From assembly GCA_022180725.1 (NCBI GenBank), contig BQMO01000009.1:62001-126000 (forward strand): a DNA stretch of 64,000 nt. Direction: 5' to 3'. Position 1 is the stretch's first letter. Each line of letters opens with the position of its first letter. A program made the translations under genes and the position numbers. The notes beneath the pieces were generated by a model, which had not been told where the DNA came from, made no database searches, and saw only the letters and a program-made list of their open reading frames with translations. Source of the stretch: Phycisphaerae bacterium. Lineage in GTDB: Bacteria > Planctomycetota > Phycisphaerae > Phycisphaerales > UBA1924. Below, in pieces: positions 16,615 through 24,146 of the stretch.

Positions 16615-17634
16615 ATGTGCACACTCCCGTTGGTTGTTTGCGCCTTGGCGCTCGTGGTCCCCCCGCCGCAGGATCAGATCGAGACCGATCGGCTGATGGG
16701 CTTCATCCGCGATCTGCCGACCAGGCGCGCCCCCCTCGGGGGCGAGGAACACCGCGAGGGCCTGCGGGCCACGGAGCAACTCCTGACCGATCGGCTCGCC
16801 GCGCTGGGCTTCGAGCCGACGCGGCACGCGTTCCAGTGGTCCCTTCCTCGCAGCGCGCCCAAGGAAGGCCAGCCCGTGCCCGACGCCGAATCCATGACCT
16901 GGCACAACATCCTGATCGACCTGCCCGGCACGGACCTGAAGGACGAGGTGCTGCTCGTAGGGGCGCACTTCGACGCGGCCCCGAAGGCCCCGGGCGCCGA
17001 CGACAACGGCACGGGCACCAGCGCCCTGCTCGAACTCGCCCGCGTGCTCAAGGACCAGCCCCGCCGACGCACGATCCGACTTGTGTTCTTCAATCTCGAG
17101 GAAACGGGGCTGATCGGCTCGACCAAGTACGTGGCCGGCCTGCCCAAGGATGGGCCTCAGAAGATCGTCGGCATGATCAGCTTGGAGATGCTCGGGTACT
17201 TCTCCGACGAGCCGGACAGCCAGAAGTCGCCGATTCCCAAGGTTGAGGGCGTGTGGGAGCCGCCCACCGTGGGCGATTCGATCGCCGTGGTGGGCATCGC
17301 CCGTGATCGCCCCTTCAGCCAGAAACTCATCGGCGAGATGGGCAAGGCCGAGCCGAAACTCAAGATCACCGTCGTGGACTTTCTGCCCATCCCCGTGCCC
17401 GACATGATGCGCTCGGACCATCGCCCGTTCGTGATGGCGGGGCTGCCGGCGGTGATGATCACCGACACGGCCAACTTCCGCAATCCGCACTATCACCAGC
17501 CGACGGACACCATCGACACGCTCGACCCCGTGCGGTTCACCTACGTCGTGAAGGCTGTTGCGGGCGCGGTGCACGCGCTGGCCAACGCCGAGCCGTGGAT
17601 GCCGGCGGCTCCGCCCAAGCCAGCGTCGCCTTGA
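16615..17634 (+). CDS. Exported M28-family metallopeptidase
   Basis: The 339-aa product resembles bacterial aminopeptidases and glutaminyl-cyclase-like M28 proteins that use two Zn ions. Ligand regions are visible in order: GAHFDAAP (His118, Asp120), GADDNGTG, the catalytic Glu pair in FNLEETGLIG, SLEMLGYF, and HYHQPTDT near the C-terminus. A short hydrophobic leader (MCTLPLVVCALALVV) may be a signal peptide, though it lacks basic residues. The ATG at 16615 follows GGAG and is the first Met compatible with that leader. It starts 34 nt after dnaE. Substrate is unknown. Confidence 0.85.
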   Translation: MCTLPLVVCALALVVPPPQDQIETDRLMGFIRDLPTRRAPLGGEEHREGLRATEQLLTDRLAALGFEPTRHAFQWSLPRSAPKEGQPVPDAESMTWHNILIDLPGTDLKDEVLLVGAHFDAAPKAPGADDNGTGTSALLELARVLKDQPRRRTIRLVFFNLEETGLIGSTKYVAGLPKDGPQKIVGMISLEMLGYFSDEPDSQKSPIPKVEGVWEPPTVGDSIAVVGIARDRPFSQKLIGEMGKAEPKLKITVVDFLPIPVPDMMRSDHRPFVMAGLPAVMITDTANFRNPHYHQPTDTIDTLDPVRFTYVVKAVAGAVHALANAEPWMPAAPPKPASP

Positions 17635-17682
17635 ATCGCTCACCGAAAAGGGCGGCCCACGCGTCCGTCCTGTGATGAGTCG

Positions 17683-17844
17683 CTACTCCCGCGCCTTGCC
17701 CTTCACCGTCAGCGTCGTGGGCTTGCCGCGGGGCTTGCGCCGGAAGGGCGACCACTTCGCGGGGAGCACCTCGCGCAGCAGATAGGCCAGCGCCAGCACC
17801 GCCGCGAGCGAAACCACCCAGAACTGCCAATCGTGTACCGGCAT
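17683..17844 (-). CDS. Small membrane protein downstream of feoB
   Basis: The 53-aa peptide (MPVHDWQFWVV...) has one transmembrane segment (FWVVSLAAVLALAYLL) and a strongly basic tail rich in Lys and Arg. It occupies the place where many bacteria carry a small FeoB-associated membrane protein, but it lacks the Cys residues of that family. A role with FeoB is therefore only a positional inference. Two adjacent ATGs exist; 17844 is chosen because GAAGGGG lies close upstream. Confidence 0.5.
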   Translation of the reverse strand: MPVHDWQFWVVSLAAVLALAYLLREVLPAKWSPFRRKPRGKPTTLTVKGKARE

Positions 17845-17905
17845 CATGCCCCTTCGGGGTGGCACGGGGCGCCCTCGACCCGTGCTGTAATCGCACCCGC
17901 CACAC

Positions 17906-17936
17906 CCGGACCTAGTCGAAGATTCCTCAGGTCCGG
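17906..17936 (-). terminator. Inverted repeat after feoB
   Basis: CCGGACCT at 17906-17913 pairs perfectly with AGGTCCGG at 17929-17936 around a 15-nt loop, 8 nt beyond the feoB stop. There is no clear U-tract, so termination or RNA 3'-end protection is tentative. Confidence 0.4.
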
Positions 17937-17944
17937 CGTCGAGA

Positions 17945-19963
17945 TTATCCCAGCGCCGTCACCACCCGGAACGTCAGCGCGCCCAGCACGTACGCCACGC
18001 CGCACATCCACCCCAGTTGGAGCATGCCCCACTTCCACCCCCCGGCCTCGCGGGCCGTCACCGCCACCGTCGGCAGGCACTGCATCGCCAGGACGTAGTA
18101 CACCAAGAGCGCCCAACTCGCCGCCGGGGTGAAGATCGGCGTTGCGCCGTCGTCGCGCGTGGCGCCCGCGAGCGCCGCCCGGATGCGCGGATCGTCCGCG
18201 TCGTCGTGCCCTGTCACCATCACCGCCATCGTGCTCACAAAGACCTCGCGGGCCGCGAAACTCGTCAGCACGCCGACGCTCAACTTCCAGTCAAATCCCA
18301 ACGGCTCGAAGACCGGCTGGACGAACTTGCCTAACTGCCCCGCGAAGGAATGCGCTTTGGCGTACTGCGCCTCTACCGCGTCGGCCTCGTCGAGCAAGTC
18401 GTTGATCGCCCACGTCGCGTCGTTGAGTTGGACCGAGCCGTCGGGCATGGCGCCCCGGGCCAAGGCCCGCAGTTCCGTCGCGCGGGCGGGCGGCTCGACC
18501 TTCGGGTACGCGCTCAGCCACCACAGCACGATGCAGATCGCCAGAATGTTCGTGCCCGCGTTCTTCACGAACATGCTCGCGCGGTCGTACGTCGTCAGCA
18601 CCGCCGTGCGGAGTGAGGGCCGCTTGTACGTCGGCAGTTCCAGGGCCATCGGGCGGGCCGGCCCGCGCAGCAGCGTCCGCCGTGCGATCAGCGCGCTCAC
18701 CATGCCTCCGATAATCCCGAGCACGTAGCACCCCGCGAACGCGGCGGCCTGCCGCGCGGGAGAATCCGGGAACAGCACCCCCGTCAGCAGCACGTACACC
18801 GGGATGCGCGCCGAGCACGACATGAACGGAGCCGTGAGAATCGACGCGAGCCGCTCCCGCCGATCGGGAATCGCGCGGCAGGCCATGATCCCCGGGATCG
18901 CGCACGCGTGGCTGGAGAGCAGCGGCATGAAGGCGTGCCCGGAAAGCCCGAAGGGCGCCAGAAACCGGTTCATCACGAACGCCGCGCGGGCCAGGTACCC
19001 GGTATCTTCCAGGATCGAGATCAGGAACATGAGCAGGCAGATCTGCGGCAGGAACACCAGCACCCCGCCGATACCCGTGATCACCCCGTCGGCGACAAAG
19101 TCACGGATGAACCCCTCGGGCAGCGCGGCCCCCACCCAGGCGCTGAGTCGGCCGAACACGCCCTCGATCAGGCTCATCGGCACCTCGGCCAGGGTAAAGA
19201 TCGTCCAGAACAGGCCGAACATCACGACGGCAAAGCACGCCAGCCCGCCGATGGGGTGCGTGAACAATCGATCGAGCCGATCCGTCCAGTCCGGTCCGCG
19301 CCCTTCGACCTCCACGTGCCCCGCACATGCGGCGAACACCCCGTCGGCCCAGTCCTCCAACCCGTCGCGCGTGCCCGGGGGCGTGACGTTCGGCACGCGG
19401 GCGGCCCGCAATACCGGAGCGATCTTCTCCACGCCCGCGCCGCTCCGAGCGTTGCACGCGACCACGTCGCACCCCAGCGCGTGGGCCAGGCCCGACGTGT
19501 CGATCCGCACGCCGCGCTTCGCCGCCACGTCCACCATCGTGAGCACGACCACCGTCGGCAGGCGTCGGCGGATGGCCTCACCGACCAGGGCGAGATTCCG
19601 TCCGAGGTTCGAGGCATCCGCGACGACACAGACGGCGTCCGGGGCCGAGGCTGATTCCCCACGAGGCGCCAGGGTGCCCGCGAGCACCCGCCGGGCAATG
19701 TCGGCTTCACTCTGTTCCAGTTCGAGCGAGTAGATCCCGGGCAGGTCGATGAGTTCGATGGCGTCGTCGGCGGTATCGCGCACAAACCCGACGCGCGCTT
19801 CCTGCGTGGTGCCGGGAAAGTTCCCCGTCTTGTGCCGCAGCCCGCACAGTTGATTGAACAGCGTCGTCTTGCCCGTATTCGGGTTGCCGACAAGTGCCAC
19901 GCGCCGGACACCGACCGTCGCGCCCGCCCGTTCGGTGGACTCGCTGGGCGTCGTGTAGTTCAC
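17945..19963 (-). CDS. feoB: Ferrous iron transporter FeoB
   Basis: FeoB imports Fe(II) across the cytoplasmic membrane. The 672-aa protein has an N-terminal G domain with G1 GNPNTGKT (residues 26-33), the switch region NFPGTTQEA, and G3 DLPGIYSL. A polytopic part follows with the two Gate domains. The G4 motif reads TMVD where NxxD is normal, which may weaken guanine specificity. The GTG at 19963 is chosen because it overlaps the feoA stop (GTGA), giving tight coupling. A small membrane protein follows downstream. Confidence 0.95.
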   Translation of the reverse strand: MNYTTPSESTERAGATVGVRRVALVGNPNTGKTTLFNQLCGLRHKTGNFPGTTQEARVGFVRDTADDAIELIDLPGIYSLELEQSEADIARRVLAGTLAPRGESASAPDAVCVVADASNLGRNLALVGEAIRRRLPTVVVLTMVDVAAKRGVRIDTSGLAHALGCDVVACNARSGAGVEKIAPVLRAARVPNVTPPGTRDGLEDWADGVFAACAGHVEVEGRGPDWTDRLDRLFTHPIGGLACFAVVMFGLFWTIFTLAEVPMSLIEGVFGRLSAWVGAALPEGFIRDFVADGVITGIGGVLVFLPQICLLMFLISILEDTGYLARAAFVMNRFLAPFGLSGHAFMPLLSSHACAIPGIMACRAIPDRRERLASILTAPFMSCSARIPVYVLLTGVLFPDSPARQAAAFAGCYVLGIIGGMVSALIARRTLLRGPARPMALELPTYKRPSLRTAVLTTYDRASMFVKNAGTNILAICIVLWWLSAYPKVEPPARATELRALARGAMPDGSVQLNDATWAINDLLDEADAVEAQYAKAHSFAGQLGKFVQPVFEPLGFDWKLSVGVLTSFAAREVFVSTMAVMVTGHDDADDPRIRAALAGATRDDGATPIFTPAASWALLVYYVLAMQCLPTVAVTAREAGGWKWGMLQLGWMCGVAYVLGALTFRVVTALG

Positions 19964-20310
19964 GGCCCATCCACCCGCACCATGACGCGCTGCGCCAGCA
20001 CCCACACCAGGCCGATCCGGCAGCGACAGTCAGGCCTCGAACATTGCGTGCCCTCGCCCCGGCGGCTGGGCAGCACCTCGATGATCGTTGGCTCACCGAC
20101 ACGGCACACCCGCACCAGGGCGCTGGGCCTCAGCCCCATGGCCCGCAGGAGCGTCGCGTCGCCCGGCTCCATGCACGTCTCGCAGACCACGCCCACGTCC
20201 CCCGATCGCAAGGACGTCAGGGCCATTGCGCGGTGCGGCACCCCGCCCTTCTCGCACGGCGTCGGCGAGGCCTTCGTCGGCTCCACCGCCTCGTGATTCA
20301 CGCGCACCAC
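19960..20310 (-). CDS. feoA: FeoA-domain protein with Cys-containing extensions
   Basis: The core (MALTSLRSGDVGVV to QRVMVRV) is the SH3-like FeoA fold that supports FeoB. From GTG 20310 it is 116 aa, with a 28-residue N-terminal extension that includes CEKGG. Starting at ATG 20226 would give the bare 88-aa domain. The longer form is preferred because the extension has the GC-rich third positions of coding DNA and a promoter-like pair ends 10 nt before the GTG. Cysteines cluster at VCETCMEP and QCSRPDCRCR, unusual for FeoA and possibly metal- or redox-sensing. The stop overlaps the feoB start. Confidence 0.82.
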   Translation of the reverse strand: MVRVNHEAVEPTKASPTPCEKGGVPHRAMALTSLRSGDVGVVCETCMEPGDATLLRAMGLRPSALVRVCRVGEPTIIEVLPSRRGEGTQCSRPDCRCRIGLVWVLAQRVMVRVDGP

Positions 20311-20320
20311 CCCATGCGGG

Positions 20321-20349
20321 AGGGTACCGCAGTTGAGACTGAGTTTCAA
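20321..20349 (-). promoter_or_regulatory. feoAB promoter with overlapping Fur-like box
   Basis: On the minus strand TTGAAA (20344-20349) and TACCCT (20321-20326) are spaced by 17 nt. A 17-nt inverted repeat TTGAAACTCAGTCTCAA (20333-20349) covers the -35 and part of the spacer with one mismatched pair. Its 7-1-7 layout, TGAnAnT-n-AnTnTCA, resembles Fur-family boxes. Iron-dependent repression of feoAB would fit. Confidence 0.5.
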
Positions 20350-20359
20350 TACCGGAGAC

Positions 20360-20764
20360 TTACTTCACCAGGCGCATGGTCATCGGGTAGCGGAAGTACC
20401 GGCCCTTGTACGCCGCCATCGCGCCCATGACCATGCCGATCAGCCCGAGGGCGTACACGGCGATGGCGAGCACCACCCCCACCCCGCAGAACGACAGGCA
20501 CAGCGAGGCCACGAAGTAGATCACCAGGGAAATCTGGAAGTTGATCGCCTCTTTGCCGTGGTCGTCGACGAACGGGGACTGCTCACGCTTGATGAGCCAC
20601 ATCACCAGCGCCGCCACCACGGGCACGAAGATGTGCACCGCCAGCAGCGACAGGTGCGTGAACATCGAGTACGTCCGCTCCCACTCGGCCGCGTGGGGGT
20701 CGTGCAGGGGATCCGCGGCGGGGTTGGGGGCGTGGGGGTCCATGCTGGGCGCGTCGGCGTACAT
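20360..20764 (-). CDS. DUF4870-like membrane protein
   Basis: The 134-aa protein has a hydrophilic His/Pro/Asp-rich N-terminus (~35 residues) and then three hydrophobic segments. The loop DDHGKEAINFQISL between the first two is the hallmark of DUF4870/Tic20-like small membrane proteins (G-x-E-A-x-N-F-Q). Function of the family is not established. A second Met at 20743 is an alternative start; neither has a clear ribosome site. It is followed by the feoAB unit, which has its own promoter. Confidence 0.8.
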   Translation of the reverse strand: MYADAPSMDPHAPNPAADPLHDPHAAEWERTYSMFTHLSLLAVHIFVPVVAALVMWLIKREQSPFVDDHGKEAINFQISLVIYFVASLCLSFCGVGVVLAIAVYALGLIGMVMGAMAAYKGRYFRYPMTMRLVK

Positions 20765-20815
20765 GTCGCCCGTGTGATTAGGGAGCCGGGCCGGGCGGTT
20801 TCACCGGGACGACGG

Positions 20816-21937
20816 CTAGTTCCCGAACAGGTTCTTCTCCCCGAAGTACCCGTTCTCCTCGAAGTACTTCAGCGCCTCCTCGGTGCTCTTGAAGATTCTC
20901 GTAGCCGTCTCGGTGATGAACGGGCTGGGGGCCTTCTTCGGCTTCCACACCACGAAAACCTCCTTGGTGTGCTCGAAGGCGTGGTGGAGTTCGCGCTCCA
21001 CGCCGCTGGAGAGGCCCGGGACGCCGCCTGGGAGTTCGGGGATGTACGACACGATCATGTCGGACTGGTCGACGAGCTTGAAGTCTCGCATGTAGATCTG
21101 GCCGTCCACGTCGCCGGCGATGTCGAGGACTTCGCGGACCCGGACGCGGATGGGCTTGCCCGCGGCGCTGCCGCCGAAGGTGTGCGGCGTGACGTCGAGA
21201 TAGTCCTTGCCGTCCTTCGCGGCGGCGATGGAGCGATCAAGCAGCAGTTTCTCGTCCACATCGCCGGGGTCGAAGGTGATGAAGTGGTCGGCGAGGGCCG
21301 CCCGGAAGGCATCGATCTCGGCCAGCACATCGGGCATGTCCACCACATGGCTCATGGGGAAGGAGGGGTACACCTTCCGCATGCCCGGGCGGCAGATGAG
21401 GCGGAAGAGCGTCTTGGTCGTGGGCTGGTGCCGCCCGCGGCTGAGAATGTAGAACTGACTCCCCGGAATCGCCTTGCTCATGAGCTCGGTCGCGAGAATC
21501 TCCTCCTCGCGCCAGACCATGCAGTCCTTGAGCGTGGCGTCGATGTCGTGCTCTTCGTGCAGGCGGTGGTGGACGACCTCGATGTTGTCGACCAGGCAGA
21601 TGAAGAGATCCGGCTTGATCGCGGTGATCTGGTCGTAGTCGAACGCGGCGAACAGGCCGTGCCGCCAGCGGAACGTGGCGTGGGTGTTGACGAGGACGTT
21701 TTTCTGGTCGCGCGAGCCGGAGATGATGTCCTTGAACGCGGCCCGGCGCAGCGAGTTCAGTCGCGAGATGGGCAGGTCGAGGATTTTGCCCGGGCGGACG
21801 TCGGGGCCTTCCTTGTACATCAGGTCGCCGATGTGGTACATGGCGAGGGCCTCGCCCTGCTGCCCGGCGAACCGGGCCGCGGCGTCGAGGTACGGCTTCT
21901 TGTCCATCCCGATCTGCCCGGTCACGATCGCTCGCAT
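20816..21937 (-). CDS. Two-domain protein: NMP-kinase-like region with degenerate P-loop plus deoxyribosyltransferase-like region
   Basis: The 373-aa protein starts MRAIVTGQIGMDKK, positioned like a Walker A loop but lacking the Gly-Lys-Ser/Thr end. The following region (VLVNTHATFRW, then IKPDLFICLVDN and LHEEHDIDATLKD) is laid out like an archaeal-type adenylate kinase. Residues ~225-373 (DIAGDVDGQIYMRDFKLVDQSDMIV as strands, then YIPELPGGVPGLSSGVERE) look like nucleoside 2-deoxyribosyltransferase-like folds. The combination suggests nucleotide binding or sensing, but this is inference and no activity is assigned. AAGGGG lies 5 nt before the ATG, and a TACACT hexamer lies 36 nt upstream. Confidence 0.6.
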   Translation of the reverse strand: MRAIVTGQIGMDKKPYLDAAARFAGQQGEALAMYHIGDLMYKEGPDVRPGKILDLPISRLNSLRRAAFKDIISGSRDQKNVLVNTHATFRWRHGLFAAFDYDQITAIKPDLFICLVDNIEVVHHRLHEEHDIDATLKDCMVWREEEILATELMSKAIPGSQFYILSRGRHQPTTKTLFRLICRPGMRKVYPSFPMSHVVDMPDVLAEIDAFRAALADHFITFDPGDVDEKLLLDRSIAAAKDGKDYLDVTPHTFGGSAAGKPIRVRVREVLDIAGDVDGQIYMRDFKLVDQSDMIVSYIPELPGGVPGLSSGVERELHHAFEHTKEVFVVWKPKKAPSPFITETATRIFKSTEEALKYFEENGYFGEKNLFGN

Positions 21938-22010
21938 GCACGCCCCTTGTTCTGCCCGCCCGTACGGGACGCAAGTGTAGTGACGCTATGGAAATCGGGC
22001 CGACGTGCAC

Positions 22011-22016
22011 TACCCT
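22011..22016 (+). promoter_or_regulatory. Putative -10 hexamer TACCCT for the GT2 gene
   Basis: TACCCT ends 7 nt before the ATG at 22024. No -35 match is evident and there is no ribosome site. Confidence 0.35.
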
Positions 22017-22023
22017 GCGCCCC

Positions 22024-22929
22024 ATGCGAATCCACGCGATCCTCTGCGTGCGTGACGAGGGCGACATCATCGCCCAGTCGCTCGCGGCCGCGCTCGTGTG
22101 GGCTGACGCGATCCACATCTACGACACCGGCAGCACCGACGACACCTGGACGATCATTCAAGACCTCGCCAAGCGCGAGCCGCGCCTTCACCCCATCGCC
22201 CGCGAGGAAGTCGTCTTCGACTGCGACACGCGGGGCTATGTCTTCGAGCTGGCCAAGCACACGTTCCGGCACGGTGATTGGGTGTGCCGAATGGACGCCG
22301 ACGAGTTTTACCACGTCGATCCGCGCGAGTTCCTTCGCGACGCGGTGGCGCCGCACGAAGGTCGCGTGTGTACGCAGCAGTACGAGTTCGTGCTGACGGC
22401 GAGCGAGGCCGCAGCTTGGGAGACCGGCCGCGAGACCCTCGCGGATCGGGCACGTCTGATCGAGACCCGGCGGCGTCGGTTCTACGTCGAACCTGTCGCC
22501 GAACTGCGGTTCACGAGATTCCGGCGAACCATGCGCTGGGGACGCGGGCACAACCTGCCCTACAGCCCCGGGGTCGTCGCCCTCGAGCGGATCCCCGTGC
22601 GACACTACCGCTACCGCGATCCGGCGCAGATGGACGCCCGCTGCAGACTCCGAGCGGCCATGGAACGCATCTCACACCACGGCGACCATTGGCGCATCGC
22701 GGACTGGCGGGCGCTGGTGTGCGCCGATGATGACCCGCGACTGCTGACCTGGGAGCCGGGCACGCCGCTCCCACCGCGCCGCGGGATGGAACACCTGTAC
22801 CCTCCCTTGAAGCGGGCCGCGCAGCGCCTCATGTACGCGATCGGCGTGCCGTTCCTCACCGACCCGTTCCGACGGGCGTGGCGCACGGGGGAACGGCCCG
22901 ACCCCCTCCCTTCGCCGTCCCGTCCCTGA
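22024..22929 (+). CDS. Glycosyltransferase family 2 protein
   Basis: The 301-aa protein begins MRIHAILCVRDEGDII and has the GT-A core: IYDTGSTDDTWTII for nucleotide-sugar binding and a D-x-D-type motif in VCRMDADEFYHVDP. The acceptor region (RTMRWGRGHNLPYSP) and C-terminal part are Arg-rich, and no membrane helix is apparent. It probably transfers a sugar onto a cell-surface glycan, with donor and acceptor unknown. The start at 22024 fits the conserved N-terminal strand; a longer frame adds only 12 unlikely residues. Confidence 0.85.
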   Translation: MRIHAILCVRDEGDIIAQSLAAALVWADAIHIYDTGSTDDTWTIIQDLAKREPRLHPIAREEVVFDCDTRGYVFELAKHTFRHGDWVCRMDADEFYHVDPREFLRDAVAPHEGRVCTQQYEFVLTASEAAAWETGRETLADRARLIETRRRRFYVEPVAELRFTRFRRTMRWGRGHNLPYSPGVVALERIPVRHYRYRDPAQMDARCRLRAAMERISHHGDHWRIADWRALVCADDDPRLLTWEPGTPLPPRRGMEHLYPPLKRAAQRLMYAIGVPFLTDPFRRAWRTGERPDPLPSPSRP

Positions 22930-22959
22930 CATCGCACAGGCCCCGCCCTGAAATGCCGA

Positions 22960-22965
22960 TACTGT
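22960..22965 (+). promoter_or_regulatory. Putative -10 hexamer TACTGT for aroC
   Basis: TACTGT ends 5 nt before the aroC ATG at 22971. It could also be a chance match, since no -35 is seen. Confidence 0.3.
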
Positions 22966-22970
22966 CCGGC

Positions 22971-24146
22971 ATGGCGCTCGACTCCATCACCGCGGGAGAA
23001 TCGCACGGCCCGGGGCTGGTCACGATCGTGTCCGGGTTGCCCGCCGGGCTGGGTGTGGACGAGGCGTTCATCAACGCCGAACTCGCCCGGCGACAGGGCG
23101 GCTTCGGGCGGGGCGGCCGCATGGGGATCGAGGACGACCGCGTTGAGGTGCTCTCGGGAGTACGGAACGGACGCACGATCGGCTCGCCCGTGGCCTTGCT
23201 CATCCGCAATAAGGACTCGCGCCTCGACGACGCAAAGAAGACCCCGCCCATCCATAGGCCCCGCCCCGGGCACGCCGACCTCGCCGGGGCGCTCAAGTAC
23301 CTGACGACCGACTGCCGGGGCGTGCTGGAACGCGCCAGCGCCCGCGAGACGGCGGCCCGTGTCGCCGCGGGCGCGCTCGCGCGGCTCCTGCTCCGCGAGT
23401 TCGGCATCGAGACCTTCGGCCTGGTCCGCTCGATCGGCGGCGTGCGCACCGACGTCGAAGTAACCGCTCGCTCCTGGCGCGGGATGGTTGCGCACCGCGA
23501 CGCGAGCGAGACGTACTGCCCCGATCCGGCGGCCACGGCGAAGCAGGTCGAGGCCATCCGCGCCATCAAGCACGACAAGGACACGCTCGGCGGGCAGGTC
23601 GAGGCGCACGTCTTCGGCTGCCCCCCGGGCCTGGGGTCATGCATGGATTGGCGCGACAAACTCGACGCGCGCCTCGCCTACGCCGTCATGAGCGTGCAGG
23701 CTATCAAGGCCGTCGAGATCGGGCTGGGCACAGGCGTCGCCGACCGCCCCGGCAGCCGCGTGCACGACCCGATCCGCTTCGACCCCTCGACGCGCGACAC
23801 GCACACCCTGGGCTTCGAGCGCGACACCAACAACGCGGGGGGCACCGAGGGCGGCATGTCCAACGGGCAGCCCCTCGTTATCCGCGCAACCATGAAGCCC
23901 ATCTCCACGCTGCTGCGGGGCATGCCCAGCGTGGACCTGAACACGAAAGAGGCTCAGCAGAGCCAATACGAGCGCAGCGACCTCTGCGCCGTGCCCGCGG
24001 CGAGCGTGGTTGTCGAGAATGTCGCCGCGTTCGAGGTCGCCCGGGCGCTGCGGGCCAAGTTTGCGGGCGATTCGCTGCGCGAGATGCGGGCGCAGTTCGA
24101 CGCGTACCTGGCGGCGGCCCGGTCGCTCCCCGCTCAGGATTCGTGA
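22971..24146 (+). CDS. aroC: Chorismate synthase
   Basis: AroC makes chorismate from EPSP, the last shikimate-pathway step, using reduced FMN. The 391-aa product shows the family signatures: GESHGPGLVTIVSGLPAG at the start, RQGGFGRGGRM, HRPRPGHADL, RASARETAARVAAGA, and GGTEGGMSNGQP. Length is normal for the type with a longer C-terminus. Chorismate feeds aromatic amino acids and also the futalosine menaquinone route represented by mqnA at 54420-55280. The gene end overlaps the convergent permease gene by 13 nt. Confidence 0.96.
   Translation: MALDSITAGESHGPGLVTIVSGLPAGLGVDEAFINAELARRQGGFGRGGRMGIEDDRVEVLSGVRNGRTIGSPVALLIRNKDSRLDDAKKTPPIHRPRPGHADLAGALKYLTTDCRGVLERASARETAARVAAGALARLLLREFGIETFGLVRSIGGVRTDVEVTARSWRGMVAHRDASETYCPDPAATAKQVEAIRAIKHDKDTLGGQVEAHVFGCPPGLGSCMDWRDKLDARLAYAVMSVQAIKAVEIGLGTGVADRPGSRVHDPIRFDPSTRDTHTLGFERDTNNAGGTEGGMSNGQPLVIRATMKPISTLLRGMPSVDLNTKEAQQSQYERSDLCAVPAASVVVENVAAFEVARALRAKFAGDSLREMRAQFDAYLAAARSLPAQDS

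Noticed and set aside
20333-22396. A 687-codon plus-strand frame across the DUF4870 and two-domain genes
   Set aside because: It runs antisense to two well-supported genes and then over the GT2 gene in another frame; composition is His/Asp/Val-rich with no recognisable motif.
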